In this document: positions 28,331-40,374 of the stretch, piece after piece
Numbering within the stretch: the first letter of the stretch is position 1
Layout: every line of letters begins with the position of its first letter
DNA from: Adiantum capillus-veneris
Taxonomy: Eukaryota > Streptophyta > Polypodiopsida > Polypodiales > Pteridaceae
NCBI GenBank assembly: GCA_014529385.2
Contig: CM043959.1
Coordinates: 14,011,809 to 14,075,808 of the forward strand
Length of the DNA stretch: 64,000 bases
Direction: 5' to 3'
Made by a program: the position numbers and the translations under genes
The notes under the pieces: generated by a model
The model's database searches: none
The model's input: the letters and a program-made list of their open reading frames with translations, nothing else
Told to the model about the DNA's origin: nothing

Positions 28331-29398
28331 AAGTGCAAGTGTAGATATTGAGTAAGTGTAGTAAATGAAACTGGGCTATGTGAGGGTTAGAAAAAAACCT
28401 CCCCTTCAAATAGAGATGGATTGTAGTAGGTGAAGGCAACCTCCTCCTCTCCATGCTAGGTCAAGCATGTTCCAACTACTGCAACATGTCTCCATCCTCT
28501 AATGTCAATGAGTAGTAATCTCTAGAGCATTGTCAGCTAGGAAGTACCTAAGAGTAGTACACTCCACTTGTAACATGGACAACCATATAATATATAGAGG
28601 CTAAGTTAGCAATCAAGAGAAAGAAAGATCAAGTACATAGAGAAGTCAGGGGAAAATATCTTACCATACCCATGAAGCTATTTCCATAGAAGAGAACAGA
28701 AGAATGAAGCTGGTCACCTCAGTACAAGAAAAAAATGATGTCATTCCATGCAGATGACATAGAGAGGAAATACCCAAATGTGATGACCACAGGAAGGCAT
28801 GAAGTAGGACGTAGTAGAAAGATACCCATAGGGTGGGCAGCTAATGCCCAGTCTCCCCCCCCCCCCCAAAAAGAAAAAAAAACCAAGTAGTTTTCAGTGG
28901 CACCAACCACAAAGATAGAAAAGGAAAGGTTTTCACACAATTGGGCCTCCCCATTATTGGATTTAGATACACCATAAAAGGGAGGATAAGTTTCCACTAA
29001 AAGTGCATTAGGAAAGTCCCATAAAAGAGGATTCTCCCCAAGAAAAAGAAACTAGCCTTGAGTAACACCAACAACCAACATAGGCAAGGGAGTTCCTACC
29101 CAATTGGGCCACCTTTTTAGGTCTAGTCACACCATCATAGGGTGGGAAATGGAGGAAAAATAGAAAGAAGCCCAGGTACCCATATTCAAATAGGTAAGAG
29201 ACATAGGACCTAGCCCAAAGGGATTTTTACCAAATTATTTTCACACATATTTTACAAGTTTGGATCATGCAATGTCCAAAGGAAGAATGACAAGTACTTT
29301 GTTGAAGGCAAGGAAACAACCATGCAGACCCAATCCTATAAAAAGGCTAGGAAAGGAAAAGGGCATCTACAAGAAAAGGTAACTACAAATTTTAGTAC

Positions 29399-29400
<2 letters not shown>

Positions 29401-29459
<59 letters not shown>
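29401..29459. repeat. (TG)n microsatellite
   Basis: Uninterrupted TG run of 59 bp. The minus-strand His-Thr open frame across it is an artefact. Shorter TG tracts occur at about 31233 and 31700. Confidence 0.97.
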
Positions 29460-29460
<1 letters not shown>

Positions 29461-32409
29461 TTTGATTGTAAATGCATGTGCATTTATCTTTGTTGTACAA
29501 ATTTTTATGCTTTAAAGGATTTTTCCATAGGCCATTATATGCCTTCGTTTTCATCAAAAGGCCACCCCTCTTGATGGGCATGGCAAGAAATGCTTTGGAA
29601 TACTTCATTGGGTTTTCTTGGTTATGTGAGGTACTTATTAGTTAGAGTCAAAGATTCACAACCACATGTACAAGTAAGTGTTTGTGTGTGTGTATGTTGG
29701 AGTATTAATCTATATACCTTATTCACAACTTGAACCATACAATTTCAAAAGAACCTTGACAAAGGTGAATAAAAATGAGTATATAAATTTTTTTCATCGA
29801 ATGTATGCACATTTGAAATAGAATTTTGATGTTTTTATTACATCTAGGAAGAAAAAAATGAAGTATTAGCAGTAGATGTTTTCTTGTAAATTCTGGTCAA
29901 ACAACATTTGAATTAAAAGACAAGAGAAGTCGGAATCCTTACCTTGCAACCATCATGAAAACAAAAAAATCATCAGCATTTTTGTTTAATCATGAAATGC
30001 AAGTATATGACAAACTAGATAGTTGTCACCCATGCATTCAAATATATTTAGTGACGATAAGAAATTATGTTTGGAGCCATGCATGTCTATGGTAGCTAAG
30101 ATTAATTACTTGTGAAAGATAGGATTCTCAGAGCCCAGTTCAAGCTACGTATGAGGAGCAATAAATTTTTTCCATCACAATATTAAGCTAGGGTAAGAAC
30201 ACAAGCCCTCATGGCTATGATAGCCACCTCCCAAGCAAGGTTTTTTAGGATTATGTTTAAGAACAAAAATAGACACTAGTTCTCTTGGTTTTGGAAAATT
30301 AAAGTATAATTAAGTAACCACCAATAAAAAGGGTTTATATGTTGTTATGTTTTCAATATCTTGTGCCTTCTCCATACAACATTATCTTATTTGATCCAAA
30401 AAATTCTTTTAATATCATAGGCAAAAGGTTATGCAGTGATTGCAATAACAACACTCTTTCTTTTGTCAAGAAAAGTTAATAAACCAAAATTTTGTGATAT
30501 CTACTTTAGAAAAATCTGGGTAATTGATATTCGATTCCTTAAGAAGGAAAACAAAACCCAGATTATGTAGTGTAAGGAGACTATCCACCTAAGAGGAGGA
30601 GGAGTCCATGGCTGCAGTATTCGCATGTATTTCCTGCTGATAGTGGCCGTTTTGAAGAATTTGTCGATAGACAACTTTGAGATTGTGTATTCTTCACCAA
30701 ATTTGCTAGGTGTCACCACCTTTTATCCTTTTTATAGACGGTGGTATTGAAAGACGTACTATGGCCGAGTGCTAATGAATGCTTAACCCTTTGTGTGTAA
30801 TTTGTTGTAGAGAATGTTAAGTATAGATGGATGGGCTCATAACAAAGAAGAGAATTCTTTAGAGCTACAAGTGCATGGTGTGTAGCGGATTGTGATAGCG
30901 AGTGGTGATGTGTGTAGAAATTTGCAAATTACTCCTCGCATATAGCTCTTAAAGTAGCCCGAGGAGTGTGTGTATATGTGTGTGTTTTGGGGAGAGAAAA
31001 ATATTAACATGAGTGTGTATCAGACAAATTGCCAAAATCGGTTTTGCTAGGGAACAAGCACGTCAGTTTAGCTAGCTATAAGATGTCATTAAAGCATTGT
31101 ATGGAGGGTGTGTGTGTATGGTAGCATTCTTTGTATTGCATTTAGTATGTAAGAGTTAAAACGTAGTTGCGTGGCTGTAGAAGATCGACAATTTGCAGTA
31201 ACTCAAGAACGGCAAAGTCATCAAGTCATTTGTGTGTGTGTGTGTAGCAGAAAGAGACACAAATCTATTTTTCTTTTGTTTTGGGTTCAGGTACTCCACC
31301 CTCGCCAGTTGCAAAAATGCCAAAATGGCGTGACAGCAAAAATATAAAGAAATATTATAAATAAAAAGAAAAACGTTCCACCGACAGAATACGTTTCCAT
31401 AGGAAATTTTATTCTTACTAAACCTATTGTTCTCACCGAGGATAGGTAGGCATAAAAAGAACTTGAGACATATTTATCCAAGTAGGGTTTCCACCATTGG
31501 CGTTTAGAATAGACTTGCATCTCCAAGCCTGGAGAAGAGTGATTATTGTGAACTTTTTACTGTGACTGGATTGCCGTTCCTGGAATTGCTGGTATGGTTT
31601 TAATTGTGAATACATAGGTAAGTTCCCATTTTTTAACTCCTCTACTTAAATTCTATAACCATGTATGGCAAAGTGAGCTAATATTTTGTCAATGAACAAT
31701 GTGTGTGTGTGTGTGTGTGTCTGTGTATGTCTTTGATTGTATGTGCATGTGTGTTTAAACATCTTTGCTTTACAACTTTCTGTGCTTCAAAAGATGTGTC
31801 TATACCTTCTCGATTGCATCATCTGTGAGCATGATCAAATAAGCAACATCACTTGGTGACTTCAAAGTCATAGGCACACATATATTTGAGTGCATCTTCT
31901 CAATAATCTTCTTGCATAGAAAAATGGTATGAGCAGATCTAACATTTTTGCCATAGACAATCACATAGCCAAATGAGATAATGCTTTCATTCCATTTTGG
32001 CTTGACTAGCCTAACCAACTATTTAAAGAGGTATTTGGTTGCTTGATTATATTCATAAAATAATCTTGAACTTTAGATGCATATAATACGTAAAGAATTC
32101 CAAACTTTTCTTCTCTAGCCAACACCAATGATCTTGTTTTAATCTTTCATTCACCATTGCATTATGTGTAAAATCCACAATCATCTAGCTACCCAACAAA
32201 AATCATACTCTTTATGACATTTGTCACATGCCCGCATCACTAAGAACAAAAGAATTACAATTGGCAAGCCTCAAATGTATCTTTCTTGCACAAACTATGT
32301 TACAAAAAAAATCATTTTCCGAGAGTATGCTTCAATCCCTACTATAATCACAACTAGAAAACCATGCTCTATAAAGACTAACATGTAAAGATGCATCAAA
32401 ATTCGAGAT

Positions 32410-32556
32410 TCAATATTGGGTAAATGAGCCATCTTTGCTCATAAAAAAACATACATGTAGCAAAGAGGCAAACAACAGCCATTCAATATTGGGTAAATGA
32501 GCCATCTTTGCTCCTAAAAAAGCATACATGGAGCAAAGAGGCAAACAAGATATCCA
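32410..32556. repeat. Two-copy tandem repeat, 73-bp unit
   Basis: The block CAATATTGGGTAAATGAGCC is found at 32411 and again at 32484, a 73-bp period. The copies are about 95 percent alike by eye. No function is suggested. Confidence 0.88.
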
Positions 32557-33111
32557 TATCAATATGTGAGATAGCATTAATTTATCTAATCTTGGCTTTA
32601 CCCTTGTCCTCTTTGTTACCATTGTCATGCTTATCTTTATTCTTGTCTTCTTTTCAATTTGCACGATTCTTCTTAGTGTTCCTCTTCTTCTTACAATGAT
32701 ATCATTGAATATCTCTCTTGTCTCTAGACTTATAGGAGTTGCCACAAGACTTCCTTCTTTCATAAGGCTTTCTTGAACTTCTTTCTATCTCTAACAATAA
32801 ACAAGGCTATATTTATCTGCCTTGATCAACAAATTTTCATCCAATGAGAGATCCTCTCTCCTGGGGGTCTATGCAAGAAATATATAATTTACATATTTCT
32901 TTAACACAACAATTTTTAAATGCATTAGAGTGCCAAAGTAGAGATACTGGATAGAATTCTCATGTTCAACATAGCATTGGCATTTAATCCATGAGTTGGG
33001 GACTGCATTATAACATGCCTAGCGATGACTAGTGCTACCCTTGAATGTGTATGCATGAAAGTGGACTCAATATGACAAGTAGAGGGCGAATAAATGTGTA
33101 TACCTCTTTCT

Positions 33112-33113
<2 letters not shown>

Positions 33114-33157
<44 letters not shown>
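33114..33157. repeat. (GA)n microsatellite
   Basis: GA run of about 44 bp in non-coding DNA. Confidence 0.95.
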
Positions 33158-33160
<3 letters not shown>

Positions 33161-34138
33161 TGGAGGGTCAAATAGAGTGCATAGATGGTCACAGGTAAAC
33201 ACATGAAAGAACTTTCAATGCCCCAACTAAATGATACACGCATGAGCTATGAATTCATGTCATAAAAAATAGAAACATCATAACTTGAAACTAAAACAAT
33301 ATCATGAGAGCATTGGATCTTGTGTGGGGTCAATTGGTCCACCAATCCACCTACTTCCACTATGGATAGAGAGGATCTCACTTTTTTGGGAGCAAGTAAG
33401 AATATCTTTGTCTATCACACTACAAACAAGGTGGCTTCCCCTCCCTACCAGAGACCGAGCTCTTAAAAGACTCCAAAATACGTGTTGGTGGTAGAAAATC
33501 CACACCACTAGACAAGTTTAGGTGCCATGCCTCTTTGGCGACTACATCAAGTGCTCGATCAAACCCCTCAAGCATGAGTCAGCCACCCATAAGCATTGCC
33601 ACAGATCTTTTAAGCCAACTTAGCAGTGTAGGTCCACCTGACTCTCTACCATAGCCAATCCCTCTAACATAAACAAAACATAGTCGACCCTCAAGGCCTC
33701 TATTTTATTGTTGTAAATTGTGGAGTGCTAGGTGGCTATCAAATGATGCTACATACCAACACAAACATGAGTCATCTTTATACAACAACCTTATGCATGA
33801 AATGGTTCTTTTCAAGACAATTTATCATGCCGAGTCTCTACCCTTACCCATCAACCAAAAACCACATGTACAGCACAATACATAGAATCATACCCATCTT
33901 GGCTATGGCCAAGATACCACAATTATCAATCATATCTCAATCAAATACCTTGACCATAAACAATCAATCATATCACATCTGCAAATATCTCACTCCAAAC
34001 TACAAAACCTCTTTAGTATGATGTATGGCTACAAAATTTTTGGCAAAATAATCCATCCACAAGAATAACCAAGAGCCATACTAGCTAGCACAACCATGAC
34101 CATGAGCATAATCATAGGAGGATTTCTCAAAATCAAAA

Positions 34139-34370
34139 CATTAGGAAAAGTTTGGACTCAAAAATGGGCCTTGTAAGAAATGCCAGGTCAGCTTAGAGAG
34201 AGATAATAAAAAGTCCCTACTTTCATTTTTGATATTCACTTTCAAAAAAACTCTGATATCAGATTTGGGGGGTACGTTTATTAAAACTCTCAAAAAGTGC
34301 TCAGACAATGATAACATACGACGGCTCCGAATTGAACACCGATTATCTCAATCTTTTGGATTTTTCAAAA
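34139..34370 (+). repeat. Left terminal inverted repeat
   Basis: The outer 29 bp pair with 44394-44422. Further in, TTAGAGAGAGATAAT (about 34192-34206) pairs with a GTTAGAGAGAGAAT-like block in the right end. The ACGACGGCTCC / ATCTCAATCTTTTGG region (about 34318-34360) pairs with ACAACGGTAGCTCC / ATCTCAAATTTTACG. The terminal repeats are therefore about 190-230 bp and degenerate. The first gene starts just inside, so this end probably carries its promoter. Confidence 0.75.
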
Positions 34371-34537
34371 CTAAGATTTGGCACTCAATGAGGTGCATTG
34401 AATGTTATTCTTCTCCTCAGTTTCGTGTCTCTCTTGCTTTCCGCTTGCGCACAGTCTCTTCCCTTGATCTCTCTTCCATTTGCTCCACTCTTGCGCTCTC
34501 CTCTGTTTTGAGCTTTCTCATTCACCAAGTCGTCTCA

Positions 34538-37360
34538 ATGTCATTATCATCTTCACACAGAACTCAGAAGAGGAGTCAAAACGATGTGTATCATATGCAT
34601 ATCGAACTGTCCAGAGAATACGAGCCCCTCCAGAAGAAGAATAAGCGATGCATCCTTTCCGAAGCTTCAAAAGAGAACTTCAGACTTCAAGGTAAAAAAA
34701 GCGTCGATCTTTGGGTGGATGGCAGGATGTATCCTGAGCATCCTATCACCAACTCAACTCCACCGTTTAGAAATATAACGTCATTGCTGAACTACGTAGG
34801 AGACGGTTATTCTGGTTTATATGGCTACACCAAGCATTTGGCGGTCAGAAGTGATATTCTTAAGCTTGAGAGAGACCTTGCACACAAAGAAAACTTTTTC
34901 TTGAAGCAAACTATGATGACAGAGTGCGCTCAGCAACTGAAAGGCAAGGACGAAAACATCACGCAACTCACGCAGGATCTCAGAGAAAAAAATATTGTCT
35001 TGGGTCCTCGGTTAAGAGAACGACGCTTACAAGACATTGAACAGCTGAAGGTTGGTTCTGGGGGTTTGAAGAAGAGGGTTAAAGCAATCAAGTAAGATTA
35101 TCATTCAAGCAGGTTTAATGCAGCTTAACATTTGTAGTTTTATATCTTACTTTTCATATTTATGCTTAGATCGTTGCTACATCCTCAGTCAAATATTGAC
35201 AGCAACACACCAACTTCTTCAATTCCTTATGGTCTCATACTAAAACGCAAAGATGTCGCCGGACTTTTGGACGATAAGCGCTACTGCAAGATTGTTGCTA
35301 AGCAACTTGACACTCTTTTGAAACAGAATCAACTCCAAACACGTGATGTTCGGTCAATTCTGGATGAAGCCGGAATATCCAACAAAGGTTATTCTGCAAT
35401 TTTTAGGTATGTCTAGTGTTTGAATCAATTGTCTTCATCTGTCAAATCAAATGTCTGTAATTTTTAGGTATATTGGATATATGTAGCATTTGAAAACTTG
35501 GAAATAGTCCATTTACTTAATTTTCTATTTACAGAACTATGCAGCAACAAAGTAAGAAGTTCAATCTCAAGCACACGTTGCTGCCAAATCCTTTCTCCAT
35601 TCGAAAGACAAGACTAGAGGTCAACCAGGAAGTGCTTCGGACATTGGGCACTCCTTTTCACATTGAAGCAATGTACAGATTGCCATCAGCAGAGAAAGTG
35701 GTCTATGACAAATACAATAATATATCTTATGATTTAGTAGCTTTGTAGACATATATTGTTCAATTGTTCAAGATTTCTCAAGAGGAATGCAATGGAGTTT
35801 TGAAGTTTGTGCTTAAACTGGATGAGTGCGAGCTAGTGAAAGAGACAAAGGTTGAGTGTGTCACAATAACACTTATGAATAGAGCATTAGATGAAAGCAT
35901 TGCTTCAGGCGACCCTAGAAAGTTTAGCGTGCAATCCAAAAACAATATTTTCTTAGCCACATTCAAGGTTTGATATCAACAAGTTTTTGCTTAAAAAAAT
36001 GGTTAGACATGTTTCATTTGATTGGTTTGGTTTTCCCATTTCAGGTGCCTGCTGAGAATTTTGATATTCTTAAGTGGGTTTTCCATCAAACAAGTATTCT
36101 TGAAGTCATAAGCGAACAGAGAAATGGAAAGACACTCGATGTATTAGGCATGGGTTCATACACACTAGAGTGGCATATGGCTGGAGATCTCAAAACCCTA
36201 AAGTGTATGTACAACATCTCAAAAGGAGCAATAAGTAAAAGCCCTTGTTTGTATTGTATGGGAGGAGTCATTGGTCTTGACAAAAGAAATTGGAGGAGAG
36301 CACAGGACCTTAACTTTCGCTCAGTGTTGGATATTCCACTATCCAGAGTACATATTTGCACGATGCATGCACTCTGCAGAATCATTGAGAAAATTATGTT
36401 TTTGTACATTTGTTTTGCTTGGACCACTCGGCCAGCATCAGCAAAACAAAGAGCTATATTATCATTGGAAACAATTTTCTCAAATATGGGCTTGCATGGA
36501 GGACATGTGAAAATAGAGCAGGACGAGAAGAGGTCTAAGAATGGTCGAGATGTGCCAAAGAAGTTGTCTATTGGCGGTGTGAAAGCCCGTCTCTTCTTGT
36601 CGATGCCAACAAGTGGCAGACAACGCAAAAGCCAAAGTGCTCAAGAAAGGTTGACATTGAGATACAACCGGTGGAGAAACCTGCACAATGCGATGGTTGA
36701 CTACGCAGACAATGGTGCAGCAAGGACTCACAAAGCGAACGTGTGGAAAAGTTTGGATTCCATATTCAAGTTTTGTGAGCTCAATACTTGGAGAGATACT
36801 GACTATACATTGTTTCAAGACGCTCTGGAAACCTTCCATAGGTCTTTCATAGCTGCATGGACAAATCAACACATAACTCATTACATGGTATATTACTTTA
36901 TTTGATAAAATTGTGATTATATATTTACATATAAACAATAGGCTGGTCTTTTTTGCAGCATATCATATGCAACCACATGCCTTGGTTTGCTAGGCAGTAT
37001 GGTAGCTTGGCTATATGGTCTACACAAGGTATGGAGAAAACTCACTACCAAGCCCGTACTGGCTATTTCAGCCACACTCATCACGGAGGTGGTGCAAACA
37101 AAGCCAACAGTTTGGAAGAACTACATCAATGGACTTATCGAAAACTTATGCATAGAACACACCGAAAGGAATGTGTCTAAGACAGTCAGATTGGCCAAGC
37201 AATGAGATTAGCAAGCAAACGATGGAAGAAGGAAATATGGGAGGCATCTTCTGCGGCATCGTGACATGCAGAGTGGCGACTTCAAAAAGAACGCATTGGA
37301 AAAACTTTGGACAACTCCGACCCAAGTTGTTTGAGACTTCCTAAAGATAGCACATTGTAA
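34538..37360 (+). pseudogene. Transposase-like protein of the TIR element (RNase H-like candidate), five exons
   Basis: Consensus GT-AG introns join exons 34538-35091, 35170-35406, 35535-35967, 36045-36887 and 36959-37360 in one frame of about 822 residues. In-frame stops occur at 35746 (TAG), 37178 (TAA) and 37262 (TGA). The start at 34538 is chosen because upstream frame lies in the terminal repeat; an ATG at 34388 is an alternative. The N-terminal region has a Glu/Lys-rich coiled-coil-like stretch (about residues 105-180). The middle has LKLDECE (35815-35835), then HMAGDLKTL, PCLYC and a CTMHALC cluster (about 36174-36380), which looks like a zinc-binding insertion. The last exon has a GMEKTHY motif (37033-37053). 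An Asp-Asp-Glu order with an inserted Cys/His motif resembles RNase H-fold transposases of KDZ-like groups. I infer this and cannot name the family. Confidence 0.6.
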
Positions 37361-37483
37361 CACAATATAATTTTTTGTGCCAAGAGAAGACAACCAGTCA
37401 CAAAAGTGAGAAACATAATGTACTCATTGTTTTGATAGAAAATGTACTATTTTTTGGCATTGACAATATACATTGGAGCTTCT

Positions 37484-39435
37484 CTATTCTTCATCTTCGT
37501 CAGGAAAAGTTACAAAATATTCTGGCCTTTTTGCCTGTTGTGTGTTATCATCTTCTTCTTGCCTTGGTCTTTTGCAACCTAGTCCTGCAAGTTCGTTTGT
37601 CGACAGTACATTTGTCTCCACCTCCACAGCCACAAGAGACATTTCTTCAGTAGACAGATGCGCAATTGGTTGTTTATTGCGAAACATAGCATGCTTGTCA
37701 TACTCTAGTAATTGCAAAGGGTCAGTGATTCGGCATGCCAAACCATATGCTGCTTGGGTCAAAAAATAGCGACTACGCAAACCATACATTCCTGGCCCTT
37801 GGCCAAACATATACAATGCGGCCTTTTTTTCTAAAAGCATTATTTTATCTGCGTTCCACTTAATGACGGCCCCTCCTAAATATCTTGAAAGTGTCTTCAA
37901 CGTCATCAAGGGTAGCTCTGCGTTGTCATTGGAGAAGGACGAATGGAAGACCAAAAAACTCGGATACTTAAGATTCTTTAAGTATTGGCCGAGAGAGGAA
38001 TTCTTCCCTAAATCTCCCATGCCTCGTCCACGAGGGCGAGGAATGAAGGTATCATCATAGACCACCAACTGCAACAAATTAAAGTTATGAAATGAGATAA
38101 GTAGAAACCAAAAAGGTAAGGCAAAAAAAAAAAGATTACCTTCTGGTTTTCATCTTCCTCAAGTAAGTCCTCATTCCATAGGTTGATGCCGCCCTGACCT
38201 CCAGTGGTGGGTGCATTGGAGATTGAGGCCAAAGATGATGATGAAGTGCTTGCTGGAAGCGTGCGCTCATACCTAGCAACATCATTGTAAATCATCACAA
38301 GTGCACTTGCGGGGTCAACGAACTCATTGTCATTTACATGGGCATCTATAACAGAATACTTGCCATGCTCAGGGTCAATGACGGCATCATCCTCTTCAAG
38401 ATTCTGTGCCACAATGGCAAGGCAATAGTCCTCTCGAAGGTCAAAAAGCTCCATAATGTCATTAAGTATGACATACTTCAAATCACCAATAGGTATGGTA
38501 GGTAGAACACTAGTAGGCAAAGCACCCTCCTGAAGCTGGACTCCCTCTGAAACCTGCAAGGCAAGGCTTCCCCGAGACTTAGGCTCTTGACCCTCCCTAG
38601 TCTGATCCTCTAGCGAGGCCTCTGCACCCTTTTTCTGACTCCTTGCATGCTACTTGTAGCATTTTCTTGTTTAGAGGATGAAGTATATTGATTACTGCCT
38701 GGTTTCTTTGTGGGCAACTTCTTTTTTATTCCTCTTTGCTTAGTGCAATTAGAACTAAGAGTTGTCCTCCTTCAAGTGATAGCTTGAGTTGATTGGTGTC
38801 CCAATCTGGTATTGCATTGTATGTTTGTATCCATGAGATTCCAAGAATCATTGTTTCACTCATATGTTCATTTGGTATGCATATAAATTGAGGTGGTCAT
38901 GAAAATCCGTCTACTATCACATTCAAGTTGACTACTTCCAACGCCGGTGTTGGGTTTTTGTTGCATCCTTTGATAGCAGATATTCCCGATGCTAAGCATC
39001 AACATGCTCATCCAAAATTAAATGCAAATATAAAATAAAACCTGCATAATATTCAGCCACTTGACACTTGCGGTTATGAAGTGTACACTTGTAGTCTGTT
39101 ATCCGCAAGTGCACTGGCAGCTTAAGGCAACTCCTAGAAAATATGTGTTTCTTGGAGGAGTCCGAATTGATATCCTTCATGTGAATAAAACGAACTCCTT
39201 GTATCTTGACAGTGCCACTGGACGTTTGCTGCTGGTAGGTCTGCTCAAAACCTGATAGGTAATGTTGCGCGGAGACAATCCACTCATGCAAAGAAAATTC
39301 TGGATTGAACATCGGCCTGATCTCTGTCTCGCGCTGTTGAAGCCCAATGCGGTATAGAAAATGAGATAGTTTGTCTTGGGGGGCATCCTGAGAGCAAGGC
39401 ACTTCCTCCTCTGCTTCAACATTGAAGGGGTCCAT
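37484..39435 (-). pseudogene. Unknown protein of the TIR element, minus strand, multi-exon
   Basis: The minus-strand frame starts at ATG 39435 (MDPFNVEAEEE) and ends at TAG 37484, convergent with the transposase-like gene. One intron is clear: donor after CAGAAG at 38140, acceptor at 38069, keeping frame. The C-terminal exon (38068-37484) has a basic RPRGRGMG motif, a conserved-looking globular part with WNADKIMLLEKKAALYMFG, and an acidic tail ending DEDEE. The middle exon (about 38640-38140) is acidic and Ser-rich. Between it and the first exon (39435 to about 39040) lies retropepsin-like sequence, so the gene is interrupted, or that part is intronic. A TATA-like box lies at 39509-39517. I recognise no family; nuclear location is a guess from composition. 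Confidence 0.5.
38740..38985 (-). pseudogene. Retropepsin-like (aspartic protease) fragment
   Basis: On the minus strand a frame contains VNLNVIVDGF, a FICIPNEHMSETMILGISW block and an AIPDWDTNQLKL block. This is the C-terminal half of a retroviral-type aspartic protease (the ILG-hydrophobic-W...DW pattern seen in Ty3-type and captured proteases). One stop breaks it. No catalytic DTG/DSG box is present. It lies between two exons of the minus-strand gene in the same orientation, so it is either an inserted retroelement piece or sequence captured by the element. Confidence 0.6.
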
Positions 39436-39508
39436 AACGGAAATTCAAAAGCGAAGATAGACGAGAGAGCACAACATCCAAACAAAGGGCAAATGGGGGA
39501 GCAAGTCA

Positions 39509-39517
39509 TATTTATAG
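39509..39517 (-). promoter_or_regulatory. TATA-like box for the minus-strand gene
   Basis: The minus strand reads CTATAAATA about 75 bp upstream of the ATG at 39435, a good plant TATA match and spacing. Confidence 0.6.
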
Positions 39518-39568
39518 GACTCCCGAGGACATTGATGACATCGATTGACGTGCATCATGGGGCCACTG

Positions 39569-40005
39569 TGCATCATGCAGTCGCCTTGATGATTACGCCA
39601 CGTGTCAGTCGCCGTGGAACGGTCGCGCCACAACGCGAAACTGGTGCCGCCACTCCACAAAAGCACCGCTATCGCGTCTTGGCGCAACAGCTTGTTGTCG
39701 TGTCATAACGCGATACGGCCAATCCAGAGTACTCAGGGACGCCCCGTATCGTGTTGTGACGCGACGTCTTTTTTGTCGCGCCACCCGTGCATCATGCAGT
39801 CGCAGTGATGATTACGCCACGTGTCAGTCGCCGTGGAACGGTCGCACCACAACGCAAAACTGGTGCCGTGCCGCCACTCCACAAAAGCACCGCTATCGCC
39901 TTTTGGCGCGACAGCTTGTTGTCGCGTCATAACGTGATACGACCAATCCAGAGTACTCAGGAACGCCCCGTATCGTGTTGTGACGCGACGCCTTTTTGTC
40001 GCGCC
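39569..40005. repeat. Two-copy tandem repeat, 218-bp unit, CpG-rich
   Basis: The block GTGCATCATGCAGTCGC starts at 39569 and again at 39787. Both units share CCACGTGTCAGTCGCCGTGG, the CTCCACAAAAGCACCGCTATCGC block and the CCAGAGTACTCAGG block. A third, shorter run of the GCG/CGC word continues to about 40200. Confidence 0.88.
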
Positions 40006-40017
40006 ACAACGCGATAC
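39970..40017. repeat. Imperfect 20-bp hairpin
   Basis: Arms at 39970-39989 and 39998-40017 pair at 18 of 20 positions across an 8-base loop. The word GCGTTGTGGCGCGAC and its complement recur several times between 39.6 and 40.2 kb, so this is the best of a family of hairpins. Confidence 0.85.
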
Positions 40018-40368
40018 TTGTGGTCAAACTAACCAGGACCTTACTTATCGCGTTTTGACGCGACAACATTTTGTCTTGCCACAACACGAACACTGCAATT
40101 CGGAACCATCAGGGTTCGCCTCCTCGCGTTGTGCCGCGACATATCGTTGTTGCTAGGGCAACCCGTTGGGACGCTTCTTTCCTCGTCGTGCCACACCGCG
40201 AATAGGCAGTGCCACTAATTTCGGCACCACCAATATCGCGTTGAGTCCCGATGTGCCATGTGGCGTGTAATCATTATGCTCGCACGCTTCCCGTCATACC
40301 TCGCAATGTCATGATTAATGCAGCCGCCTCTTCTCATGATTAAGATGTGAATATACTTATTCCGCTAA

Positions 40369-40374
40369 TATAAA
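40369..40374 (+). promoter_or_regulatory. TATA-like box for the H3-like/Ulp1 gene
   Basis: TATAAA about 118 bp upstream of the ATG at 40492, followed immediately by a poly(C) run at 40377-40395. Confidence 0.55.

Larger units (their letters stand above)
21460..28712. repeat. Long direct repeat, right copy
   Basis: Same orientation as 3530-8520 and about 2.3 kb longer. The extra length is mainly LINE sequence (24134-25350 and about 26092-27165) that the left copy has lost, so the LINE was already there before the repeat was duplicated. Similarity ends at about 28712 after the AAGAATGAAGCTGG block. Both copies carry independent small indels and are clearly diverged, so the duplication is not recent. 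Confidence 0.8.
28713..34138. other. Intergenic DNA with microsatellites; no supported gene
   Basis: I see no recognisable domain across this 5.4 kb. It holds a poly(C)13 run at 28855-28867, several TG/GT-rich tracts and two simple tandem features listed separately. Minus-strand open frames around 31800-32763 are Lys/Arg-rich and could be decayed copia-type gag, but I could not find a zinc knuckle or protease motif to support this. Confidence 0.6.

Noticed and set aside
29336..29608. His-Thr repeat protein
   Set aside because: Translation of the (TG)n microsatellite.
34229..34537. Upstream extension of the transposase-like frame
   Set aside because: It begins at a TTG codon and crosses the terminal inverted repeat. 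The first downstream Met choices are 34388 and 34538.
36086..36628. 180-residue minus-strand frame opposite the transposase-like gene (and 36480-36938)
   Set aside because: Shadow of the plus-strand exon; no splice support or motif.
39569..40005. CRISPR-like array
   Set aside because: Only two long tandem units with no spacer-repeat alternation, in a eukaryotic context.
39376..40093. Several overlapping frames in the CpG-rich intergenic block
   Set aside because: They overlap on both strands, repeat with the 218-bp unit, and have no conserved motif. High GC content simply makes stops rare.
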